Source of the DNA: Bacteroidales bacterium
GTDB taxonomy: Bacteria; Bacteroidota; Bacteroidia; Bacteroidales; UBA932
DNA: 12,656 nt
Direction of reading: 5' to 3'
Assembly (NCBI GenBank): GCA_024681565.1
Contig: JAILAO010000056.1
Coordinates: 1 to 12,656 of the forward strand
Shown: one piece after another, positions 1 through 7,771 of the stretch
Numbering within the stretch: position 1 is the first letter of the stretch
Layout of the letters: every line of letters begins with the position of its first letter
The notes under the pieces: generated by a model
Seen by the model: only the letters and a program-made list of their open reading frames with translations
Database searches by the model: none
What the model was told of the DNA's origin: nothing
Made by a program: the position numbers and the translations under genes

Positions 1-144
1 TTCGGCGCCGGCAAGTTCACCGGCTGGGCCGACCTGCTGCTGGCCCGCACCGAAGACGTGGTGATTGGGCTGGGTACGCTGCTGCTGGCGGTCCTGCCAG
101 GCTGGCTGATGAAGCTGACGGACCCGCTGGTGGCCCGCATCTGA
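1..144 (+). CDS. C-terminal fragment of a membrane protein, possibly a NuoM-like proton-translocating subunit
   Basis: The first 47 codons are open in frame 1 and end at TGA (142-144); the start lies outside the window. The peptide has a polar segment with GWADLLLARTED, then one hydrophobic stretch (IGLGTLLLAVLPGWLM) and a short polar tail ending VARI. A conserved-looking W-x-DL and RxED segment, a final membrane helix and a proline near its end resemble the C-termini of NADH-quinone oxidoreductase subunit M and related antiporter-like subunits. The family call is an inference from a very short fragment; other multi-spanning membrane proteins would fit. The next gene starts within about 26 bases, so the two may be co-transcribed. 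Confidence 0.4.
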   Translation, partial: FGAGKFTGWADLLLARTEDVVIGLGTLLLAVLPGWLMKLTDPLVARI

Positions 145-170
145 AGAAAATGAAACTCATTCAAAACGAT

Positions 171-2183
171 ATGAAAAAGTTAATTGCAATCATGATTCCC
201 GTGATGATGCTGGCAGCCTGCCAGCCCAAGGAAACGAAAGCACCGGTCCTGGATCCTACCGACATGGACCTCAGCGTGAAACCCGGCGACGACTTCTTCC
301 TTTACGCCAACGGCGGCTGGATGAAGAAGAACCCCCTCAAAGCAGAATATGCCCGTTTCGGTTCCTTCGACGTGCTGCGCGAGCAGAATGTCGAGAACCT
401 CAACGCCCTGTTCTCCGAAATGACGGAGATGACCCCCGAGCCCGGTACGATCGACCAGAAGATCGTTGACCTCTACAAGCAGGGCCTCGACTCCACCCGC
501 CTCAACGGGGAGGGAGCCGCTCCGCTCAAGAAATACCTGGACGAGCTGTATGCCGTCGCGGACAAGAAAGCCCTGGCGGCCCATCTGGGCAAGCTCAACC
601 TCGTCGGCGAAGGCGGCTTATTCGGAGGCGGCGTCGATGCAGACCTGATGGACAGCAAGACCCAGATCTTCTACCTCGGCCAGGGCGGCCTCGGCATGGG
701 AGACCGCGATTACTATGTGGATCCGGCCAATGCCGGACTGCGCAAGGGATACGAGACGATGCTGGAGAAACTCTTCACCCTCGCCGGACTGGACAAGCCC
801 GGGCAGCGTGCAGCCAATGCCGCAGGCATCGAGGACAAACTCGCCGCCTTCTCCTGGACCAGCGTCCAGAACCGCGACTACACCAAGCTCTACAACCCGA
901 TGAGCACGGAGCAGGTCATCAAGGCCTATCCGGGATTCGATTTCCGGGCCTTCTGCGATGCGATGGGACTTCCCGACCAGGACAAGGTCATCGTGGAGCA
1001 GCCTTCCTACTTCGAGGGCTTCATCAAACTGTTCAAAGACACCCCGCTCGAGGTCCTCAAGGACTATCTGGCCGGTCAGCTGATCAGCAGTGCCGCCGGC
1101 AGCCTGTCCGATGACTTCTATGCCGCCTCCTTCGACTTCTTCAGCACGCAGATGAGCGGCGTGACGGAGCAGAAGCCGCGCTGGAAGCGTGCGATGAGCG
1201 TGCCCAACGGCATCCTCGGCGAGGCCGTCGGCCAGATGTACGTCGCCAAGTTCTTCCCCGAATCCTCCAAGCAGAAGATGCTGGAGCTCGTGAAGAACCT
1301 GCAGGTTTCCCTTGGCCAGCACATCGATTCCCTGGAGTGGATGTCCGATGCCACCAAGGCCCGCGCCCGTGAGAAACTGGCAGCCTTCACCGTCAAGATC
1401 GGCTACCCCGACAAGTGGAAAGACTACAGCACCCTCACCGTGGACCCGGAGCTGAGCTACTACGAGAACCTCCGCGCCGCCAGCGCCTGGTACGTGGCTG
1501 ACAACCTCTCCAAACTCGGCAAACCCACGGATCCGACCGAATGGGGCATGACCCCGCAGACGGTCAACGCCTACTACAACCCGACCACCAACGAGATCTG
1601 CTTCCCGGCCGGCATCCTGCAGCCGCCGTTCTTCAACCCGGAGGCGGATGACGCCGTCAACTACGGTGCCATCGGCGTGGTGATCGGACACGAAATGACC
1701 CACGGCTTCGACGACCAGGGCAGCCTGTTCGACAAGGACGGCAACATGAACAACTGGTGGACCGACGAGGACCGCGCCGCCTTCGTCGAGAAGACCAAAG
1801 CCCTCGTCAGCCAGTTCAGCGAAGTGGAGATCCTCCCGGGCGTCATGGCCAACGGGGAACTGACCCTCGGGGAGAACATCGCCGACCACGGCGGAGTCAG
1901 CGTTGCCTGGACGGCCCTGCACAACGCCCTCGGCGACAAGGTCCCCGCCCCGATCGACGGCTTTACCGCCGACCAGCGTTTCTTCCTCGGCTACGCCCGT
2001 GTCTGGGCGCAGAACATCACCGATGAAGAGAAAGCCCGCCTGACCAAGCTCGACGTCCATTCCCTGGGCAACAACCGCGTCAACGTGACCCTGCGCAACT
2101 TCGGTTACTTCTTCGATGCCTTCGGCATCCAGGAAGGCGATCCGATGTGGCGTCCTGAAGCGGACCGCGTCCACATCTGGTAA
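171..2183 (+). CDS. M13 family zinc metallopeptidase (neprilysin/PepO-like), lipoprotein
   Basis: This is a zinc endopeptidase of family M13, which generally cleaves short peptides outside the cytoplasm. From the ATG at 171 the protein has 670 residues, close to the usual family length of about 670-700. It starts MKKLIAIMIPVMMLAAC, a lipoprotein signal with lipobox LAAC and lipidated Cys17, so it should be anchored in the outer or inner membrane. The N-terminal M13 domain covers about residues 35-430. The catalytic domain contains the substrate-binding NAYYNP stretch, the zinc motif HEMTH (507-511), and the third ligand motif ENIAD (Glu568, Asp572). The chain ends RVHIW, as in bacterial members that lack the mammalian C-terminal cysteine. 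An in-frame ATG at 150 would add seven residues; I prefer 171 because it gives a standard lipoprotein signal. Neither start has a clear Shine-Dalgarno sequence. The permease gene starts 4 bases downstream. The family call is firm; the substrate is unknown. Confidence 0.95.
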   Translation: MKKLIAIMIPVMMLAACQPKETKAPVLDPTDMDLSVKPGDDFFLYANGGWMKKNPLKAEYARFGSFDVLREQNVENLNALFSEMTEMTPEPGTIDQKIVDLYKQGLDSTRLNGEGAAPLKKYLDELYAVADKKALAAHLGKLNLVGEGGLFGGGVDADLMDSKTQIFYLGQGGLGMGDRDYYVDPANAGLRKGYETMLEKLFTLAGLDKPGQRAANAAGIEDKLAAFSWTSVQNRDYTKLYNPMSTEQVIKAYPGFDFRAFCDAMGLPDQDKVIVEQPSYFEGFIKLFKDTPLEVLKDYLAGQLISSAAGSLSDDFYAASFDFFSTQMSGVTEQKPRWKRAMSVPNGILGEAVGQMYVAKFFPESSKQKMLELVKNLQVSLGQHIDSLEWMSDATKARAREKLAAFTVKIGYPDKWKDYSTLTVDPELSYYENLRAASAWYVADNLSKLGKPTDPTEWGMTPQTVNAYYNPTTNEICFPAGILQPPFFNPEADDAVNYGAIGVVIGHEMTHGFDDQGSLFDKDGNMNNWWTDEDRAAFVEKTKALVSQFSEVEILPGVMANGELTLGENIADHGGVSVAWTALHNALGDKVPAPIDGFTADQRFFLGYARVWAQNITDEEKARLTKLDVHSLGNNRVNVTLRNFGYFFDAFGIQEGDPMWRPEADRVHIW

Positions 2184-2187
2184 TCCG

Positions 2188-3348
2188 ATGCAGGCGGAAG
2201 GCTACATCGCCGGGCGTCTGCGCGTCAAAGAAAGAATGGCTGTCGTCGCGATAGCCATTTCTTTCTTCGTGATCATCGTAGCCGTCGCCATCTCCGGCGG
2301 ATTCCGCCGGGAGATCCGGGAAGGCGTGTCCGCGGTCACGGGCGACGTCCTGCTCACCAATGCTTCCGCCGACCTGTCCGGCAGCTCCGATCCCGTCCGT
2401 ACCGCTCCCTCTTATCTCAAAGAGCTGGAAGCGGTGCAGGGCGTGGAGCGGATCGAGCCGGTCATCTACCGCCCCGGCATCCTCAAGATCGGGGACGACA
2501 TCCACGGCGTCCTCTTCAAGGGTACGCAGGCCGACACCGTCTCGCTGGGCGTGCGGCTGCCCTCCACGCTGGCCGAACGCTTCTCCCTGGCTCCCGGAGA
2601 CGATCTTGTCGCCTGGTTCATCGGAGAAAAAGTCAAAATCCGAAAATGGCATGTCCTTTCCGTGTATGACAGTGCCATGGAAACGGAGGAAGGCCTTCTG
2701 CTCTATGTCCCGATCGGGGATCTCAGACGCCTCAACGAATGGGAGCCGGACCAGGCTTCGCTGCTGGAAGTGGGCGTCGGGAGCCGCTACCGCGGCCGGA
2801 AAGCCCTCCGGCGGATCACGGAAGAACTGGGATGGCGCGCCAACCTGGGTGCGCGGGAAGACGAAGACCCGCTCCGGGCCGTTGCGGCCACCGAGCGTTT
2901 CGCGCAGCTGTTCGACTGGCTGGACCTGATCGACTTCAACGTCTACGCCATCCTGCTGCTGATGACTGTCGTAGCCGGGTTCAACATGATCTCCGGACTG
3001 CTGATCCTGCTCTTCCGGCACGTTTCCACGATCGGCACCCTCAAAACCCTCGGCATGGGGGACCGGGCCATCGCCCGGGTATTCCTGCGGGTCGGTGCCC
3101 GCACGGTTGCCATCGGCATGGCAGCCGGCAATGCCTTCGCCCTGCTGTTCTGCCTGATCCAGGGCACGACGCATGCGATCAGGCTCAATCCGGAGAACTA
3201 TTTCGTCTCCTTTGTCCCGGTCCAGGTGAACCTGCCCGCCATTCTGCTGGCCGATGCAGTCGCTTTCGCCGGGATTCTCCTCCTGCTGCTGATCCCGACC
3301 CTGTTCATCTCCCGGGTCGATCCCGCCAGCACCGTCAAGGCAGAATAG
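2188..3348 (+). CDS. FtsX-like ABC transporter permease, LolC/LolE family
   Basis: This inner-membrane permease of 386 residues has the four-helix MacB/LolE arrangement. It has a short cytoplasmic start (YIAGRLRVKER), TM1 at about 17-37, a large periplasmic domain at about 38-250, then TM2 at about 252-276, TM3 at about 300-325 and TM4 at about 349-372. The sequence just after TM1 (SGGFRREIREG) and the loop after TM2 (STIGTLKTLGMGDRAIARVF) are typical of lipoprotein-releasing permeases of Bacteroidota; the latter is the FtsX-family coupling segment that contacts the ATPase. Such proteins extract lipoproteins from the inner membrane for outer-membrane sorting, but MacB-like export roles cannot be excluded. 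I use the ATG at 2188, not the longer in-frame start at 2116, because the extra 24 residues overlap the peptidase gene and match nothing known. No ATPase gene is adjacent, so the partner must be encoded elsewhere. It probably shares a transcript with the M13 peptidase. Confidence 0.85.
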   Translation: MQAEGYIAGRLRVKERMAVVAIAISFFVIIVAVAISGGFRREIREGVSAVTGDVLLTNASADLSGSSDPVRTAPSYLKELEAVQGVERIEPVIYRPGILKIGDDIHGVLFKGTQADTVSLGVRLPSTLAERFSLAPGDDLVAWFIGEKVKIRKWHVLSVYDSAMETEEGLLLYVPIGDLRRLNEWEPDQASLLEVGVGSRYRGRKALRRITEELGWRANLGAREDEDPLRAVAATERFAQLFDWLDLIDFNVYAILLLMTVVAGFNMISGLLILLFRHVSTIGTLKTLGMGDRAIARVFLRVGARTVAIGMAAGNAFALLFCLIQGTTHAIRLNPENYFVSFVPVQVNLPAILLADAVAFAGILLLLLIPTLFISRVDPASTVKAE

Positions 3349-3370
3349 GTTTTTCTTGCTTCCTGACCTA

Positions 3371-4636
3371 TCAGTCCTTCCAGATCAGGATGGATTCGAT
3401 CTTCGCATCGTTCTTGAATCCCGCATCCTCAATCAGCTTGCGGCCGTTCGGATCGGGATCGACCGGGGTCCCCAGTGCATCCGGAGAGGTGCGGAAGGCG
3501 ATGTGGGTACCCCACAACGTATCCTCGATCGAGACCGTGCCGTCCATCAGCATCCAGACCTTCGGGGTCACATAACCCAAGGTAATGCAGTCGTTGATAC
3601 GCCCGCCCACGCGGGGAAGCCCCATCGTCGGATCGTTCTCATCTCCAGCCGGGGTGATCCATCCCACATTCATACTGATGGTGTTTGACACGGAATACCT
3701 CGGAGAGCGGGTCTCGATGGAATAGACCCTGCCGCCTTCCATCTGGATCTCGAGCGTCTTCTCCTCGCCCAGGTTGACCATCCACAGGTCTCCGCCCTCG
3801 GAGTATTTGACATCGTAACCGATGGGATCATAGTCGAAATGAAGGTCCGGGACGGGCATCCCGAGCGAGATGTTGCCGAATCCGGAAGCGTGGATGCAGG
3901 GATAGACATAGTTGCTGTTGCGCACGAATTCTGCTCCGTTCCAGATGTAATCCAGCTGCAGCGCCCCGTAGTAGCACCACTCGTCATAATCTCCCGGATC
4001 GTTGAGCTGGATACGCAGTCCGGACGGACGGTATTCATACGTATACAGGCCCGCCTTCATAGCGCCGCGCAGTTCCCGGACATCCGCACCCGCCAGGCGG
4101 ACCAGGTCCTCGAAATCGTCGGGCACCGGAGCCGGGTTGAGCGGGAGCTCCACCTCGCGGGCCCCGTTCCCGGCAGGATCGTATTCGTAGGCGCGGATGT
4201 ACTTGACGGAGGAGACGTCGCAGCCGCCGTTTTCCGACAAAAGCACCAGTACGTGTCCGTCGGCCTTGTAGCGGTAGCAGGCCATCTCGAACCCGTCGTA
4301 GCAATCCCCGTCGTAGAGGTCGTGCGACAGCCGGTTACACCGGTCATCGGACGCCAGGCAGTTGTCGAATTGTTCTTCGAGTTCCTGCCTGATGCTTTCC
4401 TTGACGCTCTGCGGGGCGAACTTCCTGCTCATGATATTGTCGCCGAAGATCGAGAAAATACTGTAGAGCTCGTCGAAGGAGAAATCCTCACCCAAGGCCC
4501 ACCCGGTATCGGCGGCATCGGCCGCTTCAGGAGCCGCAGACGTTTCGGCAGCGCCCTGGCCGGCGTTCCTGGAACCGCCCTTGCAGCCTGCCAGAGTCAG
4601 GGAACAGACGGCCAGAAGGAGAAACAGTTTCTTCAT
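3371..4636 (-). CDS. Cysteine-rich lipoprotein of unknown function
   Basis: I do not recognise the family. The protein has 421 residues and starts MKKLFLLLAVCSLTLAGC, a clear lipoprotein signal with lipobox LAGC and lipidated Cys18. A low-complexity Ala/Gly/Asp linker follows (about 20-45), typical of surface or periplasmic lipoproteins. The folded part is acidic, rich in Tyr and Asp, and carries eight further cysteines spread over most of its length, enough for several disulfides. A segment reading GNISLGMPVPDL resembles the short motif that opens many small periplasmic repeat domains, but I would not name one. The start is the ATG at 4636; a TTG two codons upstream (4642) is also in frame but less likely. 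It lies 18 bases after the NUDIX gene on the same strand, so co-transcription is likely. It converges on the permease gene with only 22 bases between, and I see no hairpin terminator there. Confidence 0.8.
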   Translation of the reverse strand: MKKLFLLLAVCSLTLAGCKGGSRNAGQGAAETSAAPEAADAADTGWALGEDFSFDELYSIFSIFGDNIMSRKFAPQSVKESIRQELEEQFDNCLASDDRCNRLSHDLYDGDCYDGFEMACYRYKADGHVLVLLSENGGCDVSSVKYIRAYEYDPAGNGAREVELPLNPAPVPDDFEDLVRLAGADVRELRGAMKAGLYTYEYRPSGLRIQLNDPGDYDEWCYYGALQLDYIWNGAEFVRNSNYVYPCIHASGFGNISLGMPVPDLHFDYDPIGYDVKYSEGGDLWMVNLGEEKTLEIQMEGGRVYSIETRSPRYSVSNTISMNVGWITPAGDENDPTMGLPRVGGRINDCITLGYVTPKVWMLMDGTVSIEDTLWGTHIAFRTSPDALGTPVDPDPNGRKLIEDAGFKNDAKIESILIWKD

Positions 4637-4654
4637 AAACAATCATAACTTGAG

Positions 4655-5266
4655 CTAAATTTTCGCTTCACGGAAAACTTCCAGGATGGAAGGGTAGGTG
4701 TTCTTGAGGAAGGGAGGCAGGCTCGAACGAGCCACCCAGGCGGCGCGGGTGATGTCTTCCTCCCGCTGCGGAGTCAGGTTGACGGGATCGGTGTAGAGCA
4801 TCTCATACCACCAGGTATGTTTGAGATGCCAGATGCCGCCTCGCAGATAGCAATGGTCCGTCACGCAGATCAGGTCCCGCAGTTCGAGCTGGTCCACCCC
4901 GGTCTCTTCCTGCACTTCCCGCAGGGCGGTCACGGCGATGTCCTCCCCCTCTTCGCGGTGCCCTTTGGGCAGGTCCCACAGGCCGCTGCGCTGGATGAGC
5001 AGGTAGTCGCCGCGGCGGTTGGACACCAGACCGCCCGCAGCATCCACTTCCCGGAATTCCGCACAGACGCGGCGGTACATCCAGGCGGTGTTCTCCGTAG
5101 GAATATAGATGCGGGAAAGGGACTGGGAAGCCTCGAACATCGCCACCAGGGTATGGATGTTGATGCTCTCGCCGAAATGGAACTCGACGGCGTTGGGATC
5201 GGCCAGGGCTTGTTCATCCGGACTGCAGATGATGATGCAGCGTTTCTCGAAATATATCTTGTGCAT
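4655..5266 (-). CDS. NUDIX hydrolase domain protein
   Basis: NUDIX enzymes hydrolyse nucleoside diphosphates linked to another group, using divalent metal. This protein has 203 residues. A complete Nudix box G-x5-E-x7-RE-x2-EE-x-G runs from Gly102 to Val124, with RE at 116-117 and the metal-binding EE at 120-121. It is preceded by WDLPKGHREEGE, the usual beta-strand and loop entry. The first 70 residues are not part of the Nudix fold and look like a small accessory domain conserved in Bacteroidota homologues; I cannot assign it a role. The C-terminus (REEDITRAAWVARSSLPPFL) is the usual strand-helix end in which a loop contributes to substrate choice. The substrate is unknown. The start codon at 5264-5266 lies 19 bases downstream of a leftward -7 promoter element, so this is the first gene of a unit with the lipoprotein gene behind it. 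Confidence 0.9.
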   Translation of the reverse strand: MHKIYFEKRCIIICSPDEQALADPNAVEFHFGESINIHTLVAMFEASQSLSRIYIPTENTAWMYRRVCAEFREVDAAGGLVSNRRGDYLLIQRSGLWDLPKGHREEGEDIAVTALREVQEETGVDQLELRDLICVTDHCYLRGGIWHLKHTWWYEMLYTDPVNLTPQREEDITRAAWVARSSLPPFLKNTYPSILEVFREAKI

Positions 5267-5277
5267 CAGAAAATTGC

Positions 5278-5285
5278 TATCTTTG
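5278..5285 (+). promoter_or_regulatory. -7 promoter element TATCTTTG for the SRPBCC gene
   Basis: The sequence TATCTTTG matches the Bacteroidota housekeeping -7 consensus TAnnTTTG exactly. It ends 24 bases before the ATG at 5310, which predicts a leader of roughly 18 nucleotides. A possible -33 element (TTG at 5259-5261) is closer than the usual 19-21 bases. The same spacing from -7 element to ATG recurs before dprA. Confidence 0.7.
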
Positions 5286-5293
5286 CAAAGATA
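5286..5293 (-). promoter_or_regulatory. -7 promoter element TATCTTTG for the NUDIX gene
   Basis: On the minus strand, TATCTTTG runs from 5293 to 5286, directly abutting the rightward -7 element. It ends 19 bases before the NUDIX start codon, a normal distance for a short leader. No convincing TTTG -33 element lies at the expected distance, so the call rests on the -7 match and its position. Confidence 0.55.
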
Positions 5294-5309
5294 ATGATAT
5301 TTTTCGACT

Positions 5310-5753
5310 ATGACAGCACACTATACCAGCAAGCACGGACAGGTAGCCAAAAGGCCTGAAGAACTGTATATGGCGTTCACCGATCTGCGCAATTTCGCCC
5401 AGATGGTCCCCCTGAGTCAGGTCCAGGCTGAGATCCAGGCGGATTTCGATACCCTCTCCGTCGTGGTGCAGGGTTTCAAGATCGGAGTCCGCGTGGACGA
5501 CCGGGAACCCTACCGGCTGATCCGCCTGGGCAGCACCGAGTCCCCCGTGGAGTTCGTGGCCGTGCTGCATTTCGACCCCTCCGCAATCCCCGGCCGCACT
5601 GATTTCTGGATCGACCTGGACGCCAATCTCAATTTCATGATGAAGACGATGCTGGGCGGCAAACTCCAGCAGATGCTGGACAAGATGGTGGAAGGACTCG
5701 TGGACGCTTCCGAAGGCCGGATGCCGCAGATGCCGGACGATCTCAAGAAATGA
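5310..5753 (+). CDS. SRPBCC-fold (START/polyketide cyclase-like) protein
   Basis: This small cytoplasmic protein of 147 residues has no signal peptide or membrane segment. The order of elements fits the helix-grip SRPBCC fold: an opening strand with KRPEELYMAFTDLRNFAQMVP (strand, then two short helices), a run of strands through the middle (for example DTLSVVVQGFKIGVRV), and a long C-terminal helix from about residue 110 (MMKTMLGGKLQQMLDKMVEGL). SRPBCC proteins bind hydrophobic ligands in a cavity closed by that helix; the ligand here is unknown. Similar small proteins are common in Bacteroidales. It is the first gene after the divergent promoter, and its stop codon overlaps the methyltransferase start (ATGA at 5750-5753), so the two are translationally coupled. 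Confidence 0.8.
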   Translation: MTAHYTSKHGQVAKRPEELYMAFTDLRNFAQMVPLSQVQAEIQADFDTLSVVVQGFKIGVRVDDREPYRLIRLGSTESPVEFVAVLHFDPSAIPGRTDFWIDLDANLNFMMKTMLGGKLQQMLDKMVEGLVDASEGRMPQMPDDLKK

Positions 5754-6892
5754 TGGAGGAGGCTTCCGTCTCAATCCGCCTCAATCCGTTCAAGGGACTG
5801 ACAGGACCTGCGGGCATGCCCGTACCCTGGTCCCCCTACGGCCGTATCCTGTCGGAACGGCCCGTATTTACCCTCGACCCCCTCTGGCATGCCGGCTGCT
5901 ATTATGTCCAGGACAGTTCCGCGATGTTCGTCGGTTATCTTTTCCGGAAACTCCTGCCTTTTGCAGGGAGCGGAAGCCCCCTGCGCGTACTGGACCTCTG
6001 CGCCGCGCCGGGAGGGAAGACGACCGACCTGGCGGCGTCGCTGCGGGAAGCCTGCGGAGACGGATTCCAGCTGGTGGCGAACGATGTGATGAAGGCTCGC
6101 GCCGCCGCGCTGGACGACAACGTGGCCCGCTGGGGCGACCCGAACGTGGTCGTCACGAACGTGGACCAGGCGGCATTCGCCCGCCTGCAAGGCGGTTTCG
6201 ACATCATCGTCGCGGACGTGCCCTGCAGCGGCGAGGGGATGTTCCGCAAGGACCCCCGGGCCCGGGAAGAATGGAGCCCGGCCGTCGTGGACCTCTGCGC
6301 CGCCCGGCAGAAACGCATCCTGGCGGATGTCTGGCCCGCACTGCGCCAGGGCGGTTTCCTGCTGTACAGCACCTGCACCTACGAAGAGGCGGAGAATGAC
6401 GGCAATCTCGCCTGGGCCGCGGAAGAACTGGGCGGAGAAGTCCTGCCGCCGGACGAGGTCTTCACGGAACATGGCGTACGCCGCACCCGCTGCGGGCATC
6501 TGCTCGAGGCCGGAGTGGTTCCGGGAGAAGGCCAGTGGGCGGGAGTCCTCCGCAGGACGGCCCCGCAGCGCAGGGCGGCAAAGCCTGACCTGGAAGCGCT
6601 GCATCCACTACGCACCGGCCTCCGCAAGGGGGAGATGAAAGGCCGGGATTTCCTGCCCGACTCCGATTACGCTTTGAGCATAGAATTTGATAGTAAGGAT
6701 TATCCGGCCGTAGAGGTGGACCTGCAGACCGCCCGGCGCTTCCTCCACCGGGATGCGCTCGTGCTCCCCCAGGCGGCCCCCGGCTACAATGTGATCACCT
6801 ATCAGGGCCATCCCCTGGGATTTGTCAAGAACATCGGCTCCCGATGCAACAACCTGCTCCCGAAGGCCCGCCGGATCCTGATGAACGTATGA
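5750..6892 (+). CDS. RsmF-type rRNA cytosine-C5 methyltransferase (NOL1/NOP2/Sun family), short N-terminus
   Basis: This SAM-dependent enzyme of 380 residues methylates cytosine C5 in RNA, probably 16S rRNA as in RsmF. SAM motif I VLDLCAAPGGKT is at 80-91. Motif IV ADVPCSGEG carries Cys159 and motif VI STCTYEEAEND carries Cys209, so both cysteines of the family mechanism are present. The C-terminus (about 300-380) ends with HPLGFVKNIGSRCNNLLPKARRI, the PUA-like end seen in RsmF proteins. The start is unusual: the chain begins about eight residues before SVSIRLNPFKG, whereas relatives usually carry a further 30-40 residue helical segment there. The frame stays open upstream inside the SRPBCC gene, but that translation looks arginine-rich and random, so I keep the ATG at 5750 (or 5753). 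It overlaps the genes on both sides by 4 bases. Confidence 0.9.
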   Translation: MMEEASVSIRLNPFKGLTGPAGMPVPWSPYGRILSERPVFTLDPLWHAGCYYVQDSSAMFVGYLFRKLLPFAGSGSPLRVLDLCAAPGGKTTDLAASLREACGDGFQLVANDVMKARAAALDDNVARWGDPNVVVTNVDQAAFARLQGGFDIIVADVPCSGEGMFRKDPRAREEWSPAVVDLCAARQKRILADVWPALRQGGFLLYSTCTYEEAENDGNLAWAAEELGGEVLPPDEVFTEHGVRRTRCGHLLEAGVVPGEGQWAGVLRRTAPQRRAAKPDLEALHPLRTGLRKGEMKGRDFLPDSDYALSIEFDSKDYPAVEVDLQTARRFLHRDALVLPQAAPGYNVITYQGHPLGFVKNIGSRCNNLLPKARRILMNV

Positions 6893-7737
6893 TAATGAAA
6901 AGACTGACCATCCTGATCGTTTCGGTCCTCGCATGCGCGGCAGCGTTTGCGCAGGACACCACTGCAGAAGAATTCAAAGGACGCTACGAACGCCTCGTCC
7001 GCAACGTCGGGTACTCCGGCGTAGGCGTGGAGACCCTGCTGGACCGCTGGGAGGAAGCCTGGCCGGAGGACCAGGCCGTGCACGTGGCACGCTTCAATTA
7101 CTATTTCCTCAAGTCCCAGCGCACGGAGATCCTCCCGAAGCCCGGACAGAAGCGCTTTCTCGGCAATCCGCCGGCCATGACCCTGAAGGACAACGACGGG
7201 AACGACATCCCCTATTTCGAAGAGTCTTTCTATGACGACGATCTCTTCGGCGAAGCCATCCGCGTGCTGGACAGGCAGATCGCCGGGCATCCCGCAGAAC
7301 TCCGCTACCGCTACCTCAAGGTCACGGCCCTGCTCGCCTACGAAAAGGAGCACCCGGACATGGCGGCTGCAGAACTCAAGCAGCTGATCGAGCACAACGC
7401 TTCCGCCCACCCGTCCTGGACCCTGGACGGAGAAGCCGTCGGCGAAGACATCTTCCAGCAGGGAATCGGAGAATATTGCTATCAGTTTTTCCATACCGGA
7501 AGCCCGGACAGTTACGGCTATTTCCGCGAGATCTCCGAACGGATGAACAAGCTCTACCCCAAGAATCCGGTCTTCATCGACAACATCGGCTCCTACTGGC
7601 AGGTCGCGGAAGGGAACGACAAGCAGGCGGCAAAGTTCTACAAGAAGGCGCTCAAGATCGACCCCGACGACTATGCGGCCCGGCGGAATCTGCAAATCAT
7701 TGAAAAAAAGCAGGCCGCACAAAAGAAAAAGAAATAA
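6889..7737 (+). CDS. Exported tetratricopeptide-repeat protein of unknown role
   Basis: The protein has 282 residues from the ATG at 6889, which overlaps the methyltransferase stop (ATGA), or 280 from the ATG at 6895. It has a Sec signal peptide: basic MKRL, a hydrophobic core, and an AFAQD cleavage site, so the mature protein should be periplasmic. The middle is helical and acidic. One clear TPR unit with flanking helix lies near residues 226-267 (VFIDNIGSYWQVAEGNDKQA, then FYKKALKIDPDDYAA), and weaker repeats are likely before it. It ends in a lysine-rich tail (KKQAAQKKKK). TPR proteins are protein-binding scaffolds; no enzymatic motif is visible and the partner is unknown. An in-frame start at 6844 would lie inside the methyltransferase gene and hide the signal peptide, so I rejected it. 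Confidence 0.8.
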   Translation: MIMKRLTILIVSVLACAAAFAQDTTAEEFKGRYERLVRNVGYSGVGVETLLDRWEEAWPEDQAVHVARFNYYFLKSQRTEILPKPGQKRFLGNPPAMTLKDNDGNDIPYFEESFYDDDLFGEAIRVLDRQIAGHPAELRYRYLKVTALLAYEKEHPDMAAAELKQLIEHNASAHPSWTLDGEAVGEDIFQQGIGEYCYQFFHTGSPDSYGYFREISERMNKLYPKNPVFIDNIGSYWQVAEGNDKQAAKFYKKALKIDPDDYAARRNLQIIEKKQAAQKKKK

Positions 7738-7771
7738 AGCTGAAACTTTTACCCGCAACTTGCCGTATAAG

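Noticed and set aside
618..2174. 518-codon open frame antisense to the M13 peptidase gene
   Set aside because: It is a GC-driven shadow: the peptidase on the other strand has a complete zinc site and lipoprotein signal, and the antisense translation shows no recognisable motif.
3349..3370. Bidirectional terminator between the converging permease and lipoprotein genes
   Set aside because: The 22-base gap has a short T run but no inverted repeat able to form a stable hairpin.
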